A DNA stretch of 32,540 nt from Hofstenia miamia. Its lineage: Eukaryota > Xenacoelomorpha > Acoela > Hofsteniidae. The translations under genes and the position numbers were made by a program. The notes below the pieces were generated by a model. The model worked only from the letters and a program-made list of their open reading frames with translations. It did not search any database and was not told where the DNA came from. The stretch is from NCBI GenBank assembly GCA_900660155.1, contig CABFPE010000446.1, positions 92,231-124,770 of the forward strand, written 5' to 3'. Positions 10,276-19,739 of this stretch are shown piece after piece (the first letter of the stretch is position 1; every line of letters begins with the position of its first letter).

Positions 10276-10292
10276 GGTAGTTCTAGTGTTAA
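10276..10292. repeat. Right 13-bp terminal inverted repeat and TTAA of piggyBac
   Basis: GGTAGTTCTAGTG followed by TTAA (10289-10292), the exact complement of the left end. It is preceded at 10257-10272 by the palindrome GGTGTCAATTGACACC. Confidence 0.9.
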
Positions 10293-12124
10293 TAACTTCC
10301 TATCAATAATCTCCAGGTACTTAAAGAGGAAAATGTCAAATTTTTATTTATTAATGATTTGGGGATTTGAAATCTGAAATTATTTCTTAACGACAATTTT
10401 GGAATACCAACAAAAACTTAGTCATTTTATGATATATGCGTTTCTTCAACTTGTCATTTAGTAAGCATTTAGGAATGTTCTTCGGTAATATGCAAGGCGC
10501 ATTGTGTAATGAACTGTTAACCTAGAAACAAGACGATAGGTCAAAATAACCTATAAGCCTATTTTGTTTGCTTCATTATTCATTCAGCAAAAACACTAGC
10601 AGGTACATATACTTCCAATTATGCTAATAATCTCAATGAATTTGCTACTAGTAGAAATTTTGTTTCTATTGATAATTTGCGCATTTGAAACATCAGATGT
10701 AAATATATTCTCAAGGAGTGCTCGCTGCTCTAGTGTTAGGATGCTTAATATTTTATGCATTCTTGCCGAATTATTCTAAGAAGGAATGTGTGAGGTAAGA
10801 AGCAAGCGCGATTTGTTTGAATTCAGAACTGCAAGTTCTTCAATGGAGTCTTTGATGTTGTATTGAAAGCTTGACTAAAGGTTGAGTTTTTCATCGTTAT
10901 TTAGTTTATCTTCCATAATTCTTTCTCTAGATTTTTTGTAATTTTTGAATTCCAGCTAATTACTTAATTTTTTTCCAAAACATTATTGAGGAGTAAAATA
11001 TTATTAAATACTTTATTCCCAACAATTCTCAAATAACACTCTTATGAAGGCTGAGGTTCAAAAAAAGATAATTCAACAGGAAATAGATGCCGAAGAATAG
11101 TAAATGCACAAAGAAATTTAATAGGTTCTGAAGGTAATGTAGATTGCATGCAAAAATTATCTCTTACATTCTTACTATTTGACTGCTATTTGTTACGAAT
11201 CGCGTAGTTCATGATTTTAAGATCTATGCAGTTGTAAATGAATTTTTAAATGGAGTGATTGTCAATTTATTAAATTGTTGGTCAACTTTAATAAATAGTT
11301 CTAAAACAGAGAAAAAATAAACAGTTTGATAATAATGTGATATTTTCTCATTAGGAAATATATGATCCAACACATTAATCAATCTTTTAATGCCGACTAT
11401 CAGCACTAGAAGTACCAACCGGTCATCATAGACAGGTTTTTTATAAATAAACAGTAAAAATAACTTTTTTATTATTGTAAAACTATTTTTAAATATAAGT
11501 ATTCCTGGATTAAATTAAAAAGCATACATTGGAAATAAATTGATTTTACTACACTTGCTGTGAGTGAATGGTATACTTCTTTAAGGTAATCTAATAGCTT
11601 GATACTTCTAAGTTAAGGACATGAAAAGGCCTTGCAGAAGAAGCTCGCCTCTCCTAGTAGATAAAATTGTGACTGCACAGGGTTGGGACAAAAAAGTATT
11701 TCGAATCCTACCTGCAGCTTCTTGCAAATGTTTTTAGAAATTCATTATGTTTCATTCATGTTCATAATTCATCATTTATTTTATTCTTACAAGAGTTGCA
11801 TATATTGTTAAATAATTTTTATTGCAAGTAATTATTTTGTTATACGATAAAAATATAAATTCATTGGATTGAAATGATTGTGAACGACATGTTTTAGTCG
11901 TTGTCACTGCTTTAAAGTTTACTAACAAATTTTAAAAAATTCCAAATAAATGTATTTTGTGATATTAAACTTGTTCTAAAATTGCATATTTTCATATGAA
12001 AACAATTATATTAATATTTGGGAAATTGTTTTCTCCAAAATCTCGCATCTTACGTGGGAATTCAACGCTTTCAACACTTTCCGAGTGAAAAACAGGCAAA
12101 TTTCCAAAAATATAATATCATGCA
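10293..12124. other. Intergenic sequence with one weak coding-like stretch
   Basis: No confident gene. On the minus strand, 10955-10596 can be read as 119 codons in one frame with only two internal stops, starting after a possible acceptor (TAATTAG). It includes MEDKLNNDEKLN and IEELAVLNSNKSRLLL. It may be a decayed exon, but chance is a real possibility in AT-rich DNA. The rest shows nothing. Confidence 0.3.
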
Positions 12125-13124
12125 NNNNNNNNNNNNNNNNNNNNNNNNNNNNNNNNNNNNNNNNNNNNNNNNNNNNNNNNNNNNNNNNNNNNNNNNNNNN
12201 NNNNNNNNNNNNNNNNNNNNNNNNNNNNNNNNNNNNNNNNNNNNNNNNNNNNNNNNNNNNNNNNNNNNNNNNNNNNNNNNNNNNNNNNNNNNNNNNNNNN
12301 NNNNNNNNNNNNNNNNNNNNNNNNNNNNNNNNNNNNNNNNNNNNNNNNNNNNNNNNNNNNNNNNNNNNNNNNNNNNNNNNNNNNNNNNNNNNNNNNNNNN
12401 NNNNNNNNNNNNNNNNNNNNNNNNNNNNNNNNNNNNNNNNNNNNNNNNNNNNNNNNNNNNNNNNNNNNNNNNNNNNNNNNNNNNNNNNNNNNNNNNNNNN
12501 NNNNNNNNNNNNNNNNNNNNNNNNNNNNNNNNNNNNNNNNNNNNNNNNNNNNNNNNNNNNNNNNNNNNNNNNNNNNNNNNNNNNNNNNNNNNNNNNNNNN
12601 NNNNNNNNNNNNNNNNNNNNNNNNNNNNNNNNNNNNNNNNNNNNNNNNNNNNNNNNNNNNNNNNNNNNNNNNNNNNNNNNNNNNNNNNNNNNNNNNNNNN
12701 NNNNNNNNNNNNNNNNNNNNNNNNNNNNNNNNNNNNNNNNNNNNNNNNNNNNNNNNNNNNNNNNNNNNNNNNNNNNNNNNNNNNNNNNNNNNNNNNNNNN
12801 NNNNNNNNNNNNNNNNNNNNNNNNNNNNNNNNNNNNNNNNNNNNNNNNNNNNNNNNNNNNNNNNNNNNNNNNNNNNNNNNNNNNNNNNNNNNNNNNNNNN
12901 NNNNNNNNNNNNNNNNNNNNNNNNNNNNNNNNNNNNNNNNNNNNNNNNNNNNNNNNNNNNNNNNNNNNNNNNNNNNNNNNNNNNNNNNNNNNNNNNNNNN
13001 NNNNNNNNNNNNNNNNNNNNNNNNNNNNNNNNNNNNNNNNNNNNNNNNNNNNNNNNNNNNNNNNNNNNNNNNNNNNNNNNNNNNNNNNNNNNNNNNNNNN
13101 NNNNNNNNNNNNNNNNNNNNNNNN
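12125..13124. other. Assembly gap (1,000 N)
   Basis: Exactly 1,000 Ns, a conventional placeholder and not a measured length. The right flank is a (TA)n microsatellite, a likely reason for the break. Any open frames running through it are artefacts. A gene could be hidden here, including another member of the Cys-rich family that starts just to the right. Confidence 0.99.
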
Positions 13125-13153
13125 TATATATATATATATATATGTATATATAT
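13125..13153. repeat. (TA)n microsatellite at the gap edge
   Basis: About 29 bp of alternating TA with one G interruption, directly next to the gap. Confidence 0.95.
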
Positions 13154-13806
13154 TGACTTAAGTAAGCAATAAATATAAAGAGGTGATATCTACCAGGCAA
13201 TGTCATCCTCACAGACATTTACGGAGCAGATGCGAAATATTAGGAATGAAAAGCAATTTCCTGTGACTGGAATGTAGCTAAAAAAACTAATACTAAGCTT
13301 TCAGCTATTTGATTTTGGAAAATGGAAAATGTGATTTTATTCATTATTAATTTTTGATGTATTGTGTTGCATTTAATATCTTTTGTTTTTAGTTGTGTAT
13401 TTGGACCTTAGTTGAATAAAACCTTTACACACGCTTAGTTGTTCACTTCAATTTATTCAATTTTGAATTTGGACATGGGAAATCATCTGAGACCAGAACG
13501 TTTCAAAACGAGTTCCAACTCGCCAACAGCTACCAAGTAATGTCATCATTGGTTCAAAACGTTCAAAAACTTCTTAACATCTATTACTGGAATCACTGAT
13601 GAAAACAAACTCAGCCTTCTTATTAATTACGTTTCATCGTTTCCTTTTGGATAAATCAAATTCAAGCAAAGATATCTGACGTCACAATGCTTTTGCACCA
13701 ATCAAATTGCATTTTAAACCTCATTTTTACTAAATGATAATATGCCATGAATTGGAGGAAATCATCACAAGACCGACATTTGGCAATATTTGAAAAGACA
13801 AAGCAT
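13154..13806. other. Upstream region of the first Cys-rich gene
   Basis: No coding frame recognised. An AATAAA at 13416-13421 could be the polyadenylation signal of a + strand gene lying in the gap. This is only a possibility. Confidence 0.3.
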
Positions 13807-13816
13807 TACCGGATAT
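13807..13816 (+). promoter_or_regulatory. ETS-like ACCGGATAT motif upstream of Cys-rich gene 1
   Basis: TACCGGATAT lies about 48 nt before the proposed ATG. The two paralogues have CCGGAAAT at 45 and 61 nt before theirs. The core fits an ETS-family site (CCGGAA/T). A GGAGGAAAT 55 nt further upstream is comparable to GCAGGAAA 53 nt upstream in the paralogues, but the rest of the block is not clearly conserved here. Confidence 0.35.
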
Positions 13817-13856
13817 TGATACGAACGTGTACAAAGAATGCATACTTGAACAAAGT

Positions 13857-14228
13857 ATGTACGGTTCTCGGATTATCTTACAATTCATTGGCAACATACC
13901 TGGAAGCAGCTCACTTAATGGAGAGAATGTAAGAATAAAATTAAGAATTTTGTTTGTAGTTATCCTTATTCTCTGCCTATTGGCTACTTTATGTTTTGCA
14001 ATTTGGTATCTTACTAGACTTGAAACCACATTTTCATGTCCAAAGGGCTTTTGGAGATGTTCAAGGAGAAAAACCACATGCTGTCCAATCCACACTTCAA
14101 TTTGCTGCTATGATTTCCCATTTCCGTATTGCTGTCACAAACCATTCACAAAATGTTGCTTTGGCCAGTGCAGTGAAGCAAACGTTAATTGTACTAAAGA
14201 AGAGGAAATTGAAAGCACTAATTTATAA
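13857..14228 (+). CDS. Granulin-like Cys-rich single-pass membrane protein, copy 1
   Basis: A 123-residue protein. A short N-terminal part is followed by a basic flank (VRIKLR), a hydrophobic segment (about 31-52) and a Cys-rich C-terminal domain (61-112). The charge pattern predicts N-in, C-out (type II). Cysteines at 61, 68, 75/76, 83/84, 92/93, 100/101, 105 and 112 match the paralogues' spacing exactly, with CPKGFWRC and YCCHKPFTKCCFGQC. Two cysteines are missing: the 12th (Ser106) and the 14th (Glu119). I chose ATG 13857 because it gives the same length as copy 3. The frame is open further upstream but has no earlier ATG. AATAAA follows at 14250-14255, 22 nt after the stop. The CC-pair pattern recalls granulin modules, but it has five CC pairs and different loops. 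Function unknown. An intron upstream cannot be excluded. Confidence 0.75.
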   Translation: MYGSRIILQFIGNIPGSSSLNGENVRIKLRILFVVILILCLLATLCFAIWYLTRLETTFSCPKGFWRCSRRKTTCCPIHTSICCYDFPFPYCCHKPFTKCCFGQCSEANVNCTKEEEIESTNL

Positions 14229-14249
14229 TTATTTTGTAAATATAATAAC

Positions 14250-14255
14250 AATAAA
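14250..14255 (+). terminator. Polyadenylation signal for Cys-rich copy 1
   Basis: AATAAA 22 nt after the stop codon, in a T/A-rich context. A very short 3' UTR would result. Confidence 0.45.
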
Positions 14256-14264
14256 TTTTGTAAA

Positions 14265-14764
14265 TATGTTTTCCAATTTAGCTATACAAATTTTACTCGA
14301 AATTTTCATAATACATGTCAGTACATCGAATGAGGTGATTATTGCAAAGTTTTATTCATTAAGCCTTGTTTTTTTCAAAAACACATCTTAAACTATTTTT
14401 TCTTTTGTTTATCTATTAAATATTTTTAAAGAGGTAAAGCAACTTTTTGTGAGATTAGCCTTTAAGAAAATGATTATTGAATACAAATCTGAGCTTGATT
14501 TAGTTGTTCCAGTGAATGCTGCGCAAAGATAAAAATTAAGTGTTGTACGCCAAAATTCTGAAGAGATTTTCTTTGTTTCGAAATAATATACACATAAACG
14601 TTTTTTATTTATTCATAAACATTGCTGTTTACTTGGTCAACATTGATTCAAATTGAGCATTCATTAATAAGCTTTCAGAATCTCTTATAAATTGCTTTAT
14701 CATAAATTATGTTTGAGTTTTGCAGGATTGGTAAATTTATTCTTAAGGGAACCCCATAGCAGTT
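14265..14764. other. Intergenic, no gene seen
   Basis: AT-rich sequence between the first Cys-rich gene and a hAT MITE. No supported feature. It ends with the left 8-bp target duplication TAGCAGTT (14757-14764). Confidence 0.4.
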
Positions 14765-15185
14765 CAGATTGGCAAACGGGTCACATATTTTGACCCTCGG
14801 CCCAACCCGACCCGCAGACCATTGACCCATGACCCAACCAATAGTTTGTTGACCCACGACTCGACCCATGAGTCAGACAGTCAGCTTTTAACCCGAGTTG
14901 TATTTACAAATATTTGACAAAACTAACATGAAGCAATGTCATAACCATTAATTTAAGAGTAGATTTTATATGGCATAGTAGATTGTATACTAAATTCAAG
15001 TGCATAGCTAATTTTCCACTAATATTTCAGGGAAATCCTTCAAACAATACATTTTTCTGACCCGGCAATTTTCCAAATTTTGACCAATGACCCGACCGAA
15101 TCCGAGCAAGTGTTACCACAACCCGAACCAACTTTTCTTTGATCCAACCCGCGGGTCGGGTTAGATCCACCCGTTTGCCACCCTG
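14765..15185. mobile_element. hAT-type MITE 1 (421 bp)
   Basis: The ends are inverted repeats CAGATTGGCAAACGGGT (left) and CAGGGTGGCAAACGGGT (right, complement), 15 of 17 identical. Exact 8-bp duplications, TAGCAGTT, flank them at 14757-14764 and 15186-15193. An 8-bp duplication with CAG-starting ends is the hAT signature. It has no transposase frame, so it is non-autonomous. Both subterminal regions are packed with GACCC/GACCCG words on the same strand, and the right part has the palindrome-like AACCCGCGGGTCGGGTT. These GC-rich arrays stand out strongly from the AT-rich background and resemble subterminal transposase-binding repeats. Confidence 0.9.
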
Positions 15186-15765
15186 TAGCAGTTTGCTATA
15201 AGCATATGCGTACAAGTTTTGTCTGACGCATGTTCATAGTAAATTTTTTACATTGAATATGGTTACTATGATCTCAAAGATATCATTCAGCCATTTGTTG
15301 GACTTGTGTTAGCTTAAACTACAATGAATTGTTTTTTACTCTTTGCCACCAATCGAGCTTTATTGGGATATCAATTGGTCATTGTCGAATATTTCATCAC
15401 TGGCCCATTAATTCTTCAGTGGTAATCTGCCATTAATGGCAACTAAAAAGGTCCATTGTCGCTCTATTAATGGTTTGTAGTACTGACTACTTCGCTATAA
15501 TTCAACTGGATATTAATAGATTTCTTAACTTCTAGCCATCTCGAATTTCATCCGCTAAATCCAAATGTTTTCTTTTTTGTCCAACCAATTCTTCGAGCCG
15601 TTCCCTAGTCTATTTCTTCTTGATTGCTCCCCGCTCTTTGCTGTTTCGTCTGTCTCCTTCCTTAACATGGTCCGCTCACATCAACTTAAAACTTAAGAAA
15701 GCTACATCATCTTTAATTGCAATCCAATAGAACATTCTCGTGTACATTTTTGGCGTCAAAAAACT

Positions 15766-15784
15766 CCCCCCCCCNCCCCCCCCC
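15766..15784. repeat. Poly-C run with one uncalled base
   Basis: 19 positions of C with a single N at 15775, a sequencing-ambiguity mark in a homopolymer. Confidence 0.95.
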
Positions 15785-15886
15785 TCTCGATTCCATTTGC
15801 TATCTTTTCATATGCTCCTTTGTTGGTCTATCACACGCGCACTTCTTCACTCCATTGAATGATTTCAACAGCCCGTCGTTAAGTGG

Positions 15887-15887
15887 A

Positions 15888-15911
<24 letters not shown>
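15887..15911. repeat. (CT)n microsatellite
   Basis: About 12 CT units in a pyrimidine-rich stretch. Any open frame here is a composition artefact. Confidence 0.95.
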
Positions 15912-15918
<7 letters not shown>

Positions 15919-16339
15919 TCTGCACTACTCTCAATTAACATACTTTTTCAATTCTATTTTGTTAGATAAATACAATTTAAGTCCTTGACCTACTCATTAG
16001 ACTGGTCCTTGCTTTAATTTTCATAACGCCTACTATTACCTTATTTTTTTTATAACTTTCAATGTTCTAAACGCCCTTACAGCGTATAGAGTGTTATTAG
16101 TAATATATTTGTGGATTTTGCACCTAGGTATGCACATAGAATAAAGTTAATACTCTAATGTACAATTTATGGTGAACTTAAATCCATTACATATAAATGT
16201 AATTGAAACAAGCGGCAATGATTTTTCTCATGATGTGTACAATGATTTGCATTACTAAGCTAACCCACTCTCTCAAAATACATTTTCCAAGCACACCTAC
16301 ACCCACATCTATATTTAATTTATAAGTGATATTCGCTGA

Positions 16340-16735
16340 TATACCACAAAACCATCGTCCAGATCCTGTCCCGTTCCGTACCACACCCTTCAATTTTTTT
16401 AGTACCGGTACCGTAAATACTATTGCCGGTATGATACCACAAAACGTTAAAATAAAAAAAACAATAAAACAAAAAAATCAATCAACTTCTCAAAATCAAA
16501 AGTTCATTAAGATGGTCATACTCTAGACGTGTTCTTCGATCCGTTATTGTTAGACCAGCAGTGCTAAATGTCTATATATTTTTGATTGAAAATAAATATA
16601 AAAGCAGCAACATTTTTAAATTGAAGTTCCGGTACCACTATAAATATCTTTAGGGTGGTACTAGTCCATAATGTACCGTTAAAGCCACCACTTTTAATCC
16701 TGTACCGTACCGACGAGACCGGTACCGCAAACCTC
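16340..16735. repeat. Cluster of GGTACCG-type motifs, possible MITE
   Basis: ACCGGTACCG, GGTACC, CCGTACC and GTACCGTACCG words recur at both ends of this ~400-bp stretch (about 16370-16440 and 16625-16735) with a plain AT-rich middle. The layout copies that of the hAT MITEs elsewhere in the window. I could not define inverted termini or a target duplication, so the class is unproven. Confidence 0.35.
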
Positions 16736-16902
16736 GAGTTTTAATGCGTAAGGGGGCGCATTATTTTTTGATGCAGAAGAAAACAAGTGTTTAGTAAATG
16801 TATACACAACAACCATTTACTGTTAAAATTGTTTTATTATAAATTTGAAGACATTGTAAGCAACAAAAATAAAATTTGCGGAAAATTTGTTGAAATGACA
16901 AA

Positions 16903-17260
16903 CTATTTGATGAAAATTTTTTCAATATTTAGATGAACATTAGCGTGGACTACGTTATTAATAATCACATAATCTCCGACGTTAGCTATGGTATTGTTAA
17001 TAATTTCAAGTACTTTAGGATCAGCAATATATTGTAGTACAAATTTTCATCATCATTACATTCAAACACATTTACCAATAGATGGGTCCTTGCCTCATGA
17101 TTTCCAAATTCCAAATGGGCTTGGAAAATTTTTTTTGTAAGTGTCGAAACATTGTTTGCTCTTGAAAATAACTCACAACTGCTTAAAGTTAATAAATGCA
17201 GCTTTTGGCTCTTAGATGTTTGCAGTTTATGGCAGTCATAATACGAATGCAAACCTGTTC
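16903..17260 (-). pseudogene. Coding-like fragment with a frameshift, possibly ARM/HEAT-repeat type
   Basis: On the minus strand, an open stretch of about 90 codons (17257-16986) starts after a possible acceptor (GTGAACAG) and is rich in helix-forming, Leu-spaced residues (SQKLHLLTLSSCELFSRAN, EARTHLLVNVFECNDDEN). At about 17045 the sensible frame appears to jump by one base, continuing IADPKVLEIINNTIANVGDY to a TAG at 16903. The helix-turn-helix rhythm suggests armadillo/HEAT repeats, but I do not recognise the family. It could be a relic exon or a gene with a sequencing indel. It lies just left of the 1-kb repeat. Confidence 0.3.
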
Positions 17261-17297
17261 ACAAATTTGATTTTCACATCAATACAACGCTTTACAG

Positions 17298-18310
17298 TAT
17301 ACTAAGTTCATCGTTGGTAATTTTTTTCAATACATACCTAAGCTATGAATTTTAGAATATTTCTATATATAATGTATTAGTCTCCAACATATTTTTGGGG
17401 TGCTATGAATTCAAAATACTCTCCATGCTATAAAGTATCATTTTTTTCCAAAACTACCCAGATATTTTTTTAACAATTTGTGAGAGTTTCTATAATAATT
17501 TTTGAAGCGTTCATAACTCACTACATTATAAAGATAGCTAAAATATGAAAATATCAATGGATAAAGAGTCGTCCCCACTTAAATGAATCTAGGACGCGAC
17601 AAATTTTGAAGTACAGTTTTTGAACACTAAATAAAACTATTATTTTATCTTTCTCTAGAATAGAACTTAAATTTTAGTGAAAGCCGTCTTTATAATATTA
17701 TAAACACGGCCTTGCTCTAGGAATTTTAAGAGGATGAACTAATGATTAATGTGTAGGTTATTTAAATATTTCAGCATTTTAACTCTATTCTGTTTTTTAA
17801 ATGTACAGTACAAACGGTTGCAATTTTAATGTTTTTTCTTTAAGCCAATTGCGTATTTGCAGTATATAACTGGGTTTGAATTTAGAAATGTTCGGGTATT
17901 ATGGGTATTGGTGATGTGAGGGCACAGCTTCTTTATTGCAAAAAATACTTTTTTACCAGTACCCACCTGTACCTGAAAATGAAATTTTCAATAAAATTCT
18001 AGTCCATCATATGTTTATATGTTAACTTTTCAACATTATATTTTATTTTGTTTGCGTTTTGAGATAAAATATATAAAATATATATAATGGGAAATAGTCA
18101 TAAGCCTACGCATACCCGATAATAATTGTGCCTACCGGGTGCCCGCACATATATTAGCTTTAATAGTATCAGCCTTGGCTTTTGTATAATTCATCTATTG
18201 AAATGTAGGGGGAAGGGCTGGCACTGGTGCTTATGAACATCTTACGGATACGGTTACCGAAAATACCGCTCCTACACAGCATTAGTCCAATTTCCAAAAT
18301 CGCGAATTTT
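17298..18310. repeat. 1,013-bp direct repeat, copy 1
   Basis: Starts TATACTAAGTTC and ends CGCGAATTTT. It matches 18727-19739 at a constant offset of 1,429 bp with no insertion or deletion, and I found no mismatch in the lines compared. It contains no recognisable gene. The repeats flank a LINE fragment exactly, so copy 1 and copy 2 look like an extraordinarily long target-site duplication. A TG...CA LTR structure is absent. Confidence 0.95.
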
Positions 18311-18726
18311 AATCTTCAATAGCTTTATTTTGTTTGCTCTTTGCATATGTACAAATAAGATATATACATATTTACAAAAAATGTACACAGAACTTAGATA
18401 TACATATACTACAAACTAAGCTACAATAATTAAATTAAAATGCACACAGATATTTACAATTAAAATGGATTAAAAATAAGAAGTTTCGCTACAGTTTTAA
18501 CGTTTAAGTATTCTGTTATTATTTTGTTCTGCTAATAAATTGTGTTTTAACAGTTTTTTAAATTCATTTATATCGCTGGCTTTCCTTACACTGATAGGTA
18601 AATCATTCCACAGTTTGCAAGATGTTGTTGTAAAAGAATTTTCCCAGTATTTGCTTCTTGGATGTATATTGTTTATGCACATGTTAGCACGGTGATTATA
18701 TTTTACAAATTTCTTGATTAGTGCCC
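18311..18726 (-). mobile_element. 5'-truncated CR1/L2-like LINE 3' end
   Basis: Read on the minus strand, the fragment opens mid-codon at 18726 (ALIKKFVKYNHRANMC), then has NSFTTTSCKLWNDLPISVRK and EFKKLLKHNLL. This is the conserved C-terminus of CR1/L2/Rex-type reverse transcriptases (typically NSF...WNxLP...). The frame ends with TAA at 18497, followed by about 186 bp of 3' UTR and AATAAAGCTATTGAAGATT at the 3' end. It fills the space between the two direct repeats with no extra sequence, as expected for a heavily 5'-truncated insertion made by target-primed reverse transcription. Confidence 0.8.
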
Positions 18727-19739
18727 TATACTAAGTTCATCGTTGGTAATTTTTTTCAATACATACCTAAGCTATGAATTTTAGAATATTTCTATATATA
18801 ATGTATTAGTCTCCAACATATTTTTGGGGTGCTATGAATTCAAAATACTCTCCATGCTATAAAGTATCATTTTTTTCCAAAACTACCCAGATATTTTTTT
18901 AACAATTTGTGAGAGTTTCTATAATAATTTTTGAAGCGTTCATAACTCACTACATTATAAAGATAGCTAAAATATGAAAATATCAATGGATAAAGAGTCG
19001 TCCCCACTTAAATGAATCTAGGACGCGACAAATTTTGAAGTACAGTTTTTGAACACTAAATAAAACTATTATTTTATCTTTCTCTAGAATAGAACTTAAA
19101 TTTTAGTGAAAGCCGTCTTTATAATATTATAAACACGGCCTTGCTCTAGGAATTTTAAGAGGATGAACTAATGATTAATGTGTAGGTTATTTAAATATTT
19201 CAGCATTTTAACTCTATTCTGTTTTTTAAATGTACAGTACAAACGGTTGCAATTTTAATGTTTTTTCTTTAAGCCAATTGCGTATTTGCAGTATATAACT
19301 GGGTTTGAATTTAGAAATGTTCGGGTATTATGGGTATTGGTGATGTGAGGGCACAGCTTCTTTATTGCAAAAAATACTTTTTTACCAGTACCCACCTGTA
19401 CCTGAAAATGAAATTTTCAATAAAATTCTAGTCCATCATATGTTTATATGTTAACTTTTCAACATTATATTTTATTTTGTTTGCGTTTTGAGATAAAATA
19501 TATAAAATATATATAATGGGAAATAGTCATAAGCCTACGCATACCCGATAATAATTGTGCCTACCGGGTGCCCGCACATATATTAGCTTTAATAGTATCA
19601 GCCTTGGCTTTTGTATAATTCATCTATTGAAATGTAGGGGGAAGGGCTGGCACTGGTGCTTATGAACATCTTACGGATACGGTTACCGAAAATACCGCTC
19701 CTACACAGCATTAGTCCAATTTCCAAAATCGCGAATTTT
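18727..19739. repeat. 1,013-bp direct repeat, copy 2
   Basis: Same sequence and orientation as 17298-18310. Its left edge abuts the 5'-truncated end of the LINE. Its right edge leads into unrelated AT-rich sequence (TTAATAAGC). Confidence 0.95.

Larger units (their letters stand above)
7742..10288 (-). mobile_element. Complete-looking piggyBac transposon
   Basis: The element is flanked on both sides by TTAA (7738-7741 and 10289-10292), the piggyBac target duplication. Its ends are perfect 13-bp inverted repeats: CACTAGAACTACC at the left and its complement at 10276-10288. Inside each end lies a second inverted unit, CCCCAAGAACTACCA (7767-7781) and its complement (10096-10110). The ends carry three copies of a 16-bp perfect palindrome, GGTGTCAATTGACACC. 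The only gene is a transposase read on the minus strand. About 2.55 kb with intact ends, target duplication and catalytic residues suggests recent or possibly ongoing mobility. Confidence 0.93.

Noticed and set aside
10596..10955. A 119-codon minus-strand coding-like stretch with two stops
   Set aside because: Only mentioned as weak. In AT-rich DNA of this length, a few such low-stop stretches are expected by chance, and no family is recognised.
12018..13218. Long open frames on both strands through the N block
   Set aside because: They are open only because the N gap carries no stop codons. The real sequence on each side contributes a few residues of TA-repeat translation.
13730..14095. A 121-codon minus-strand frame overlapping Cys-rich gene 1
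   Set aside because: It is the antisense shadow of a gene whose + strand frame has paralogue support.
15717..15938. A 73-codon + strand frame with Pro- and Ser/Leu-rich repeats
   Set aside because: It consists of translated poly-C and CT microsatellites.
17298..19739. An LTR retrotransposon with 1,013-bp LTRs
   Set aside because: The repeats lack TG...CA ends, and the 416-bp interior is wholly a LINE 3' fragment with no primer site, polypurine tract or gag-pol.
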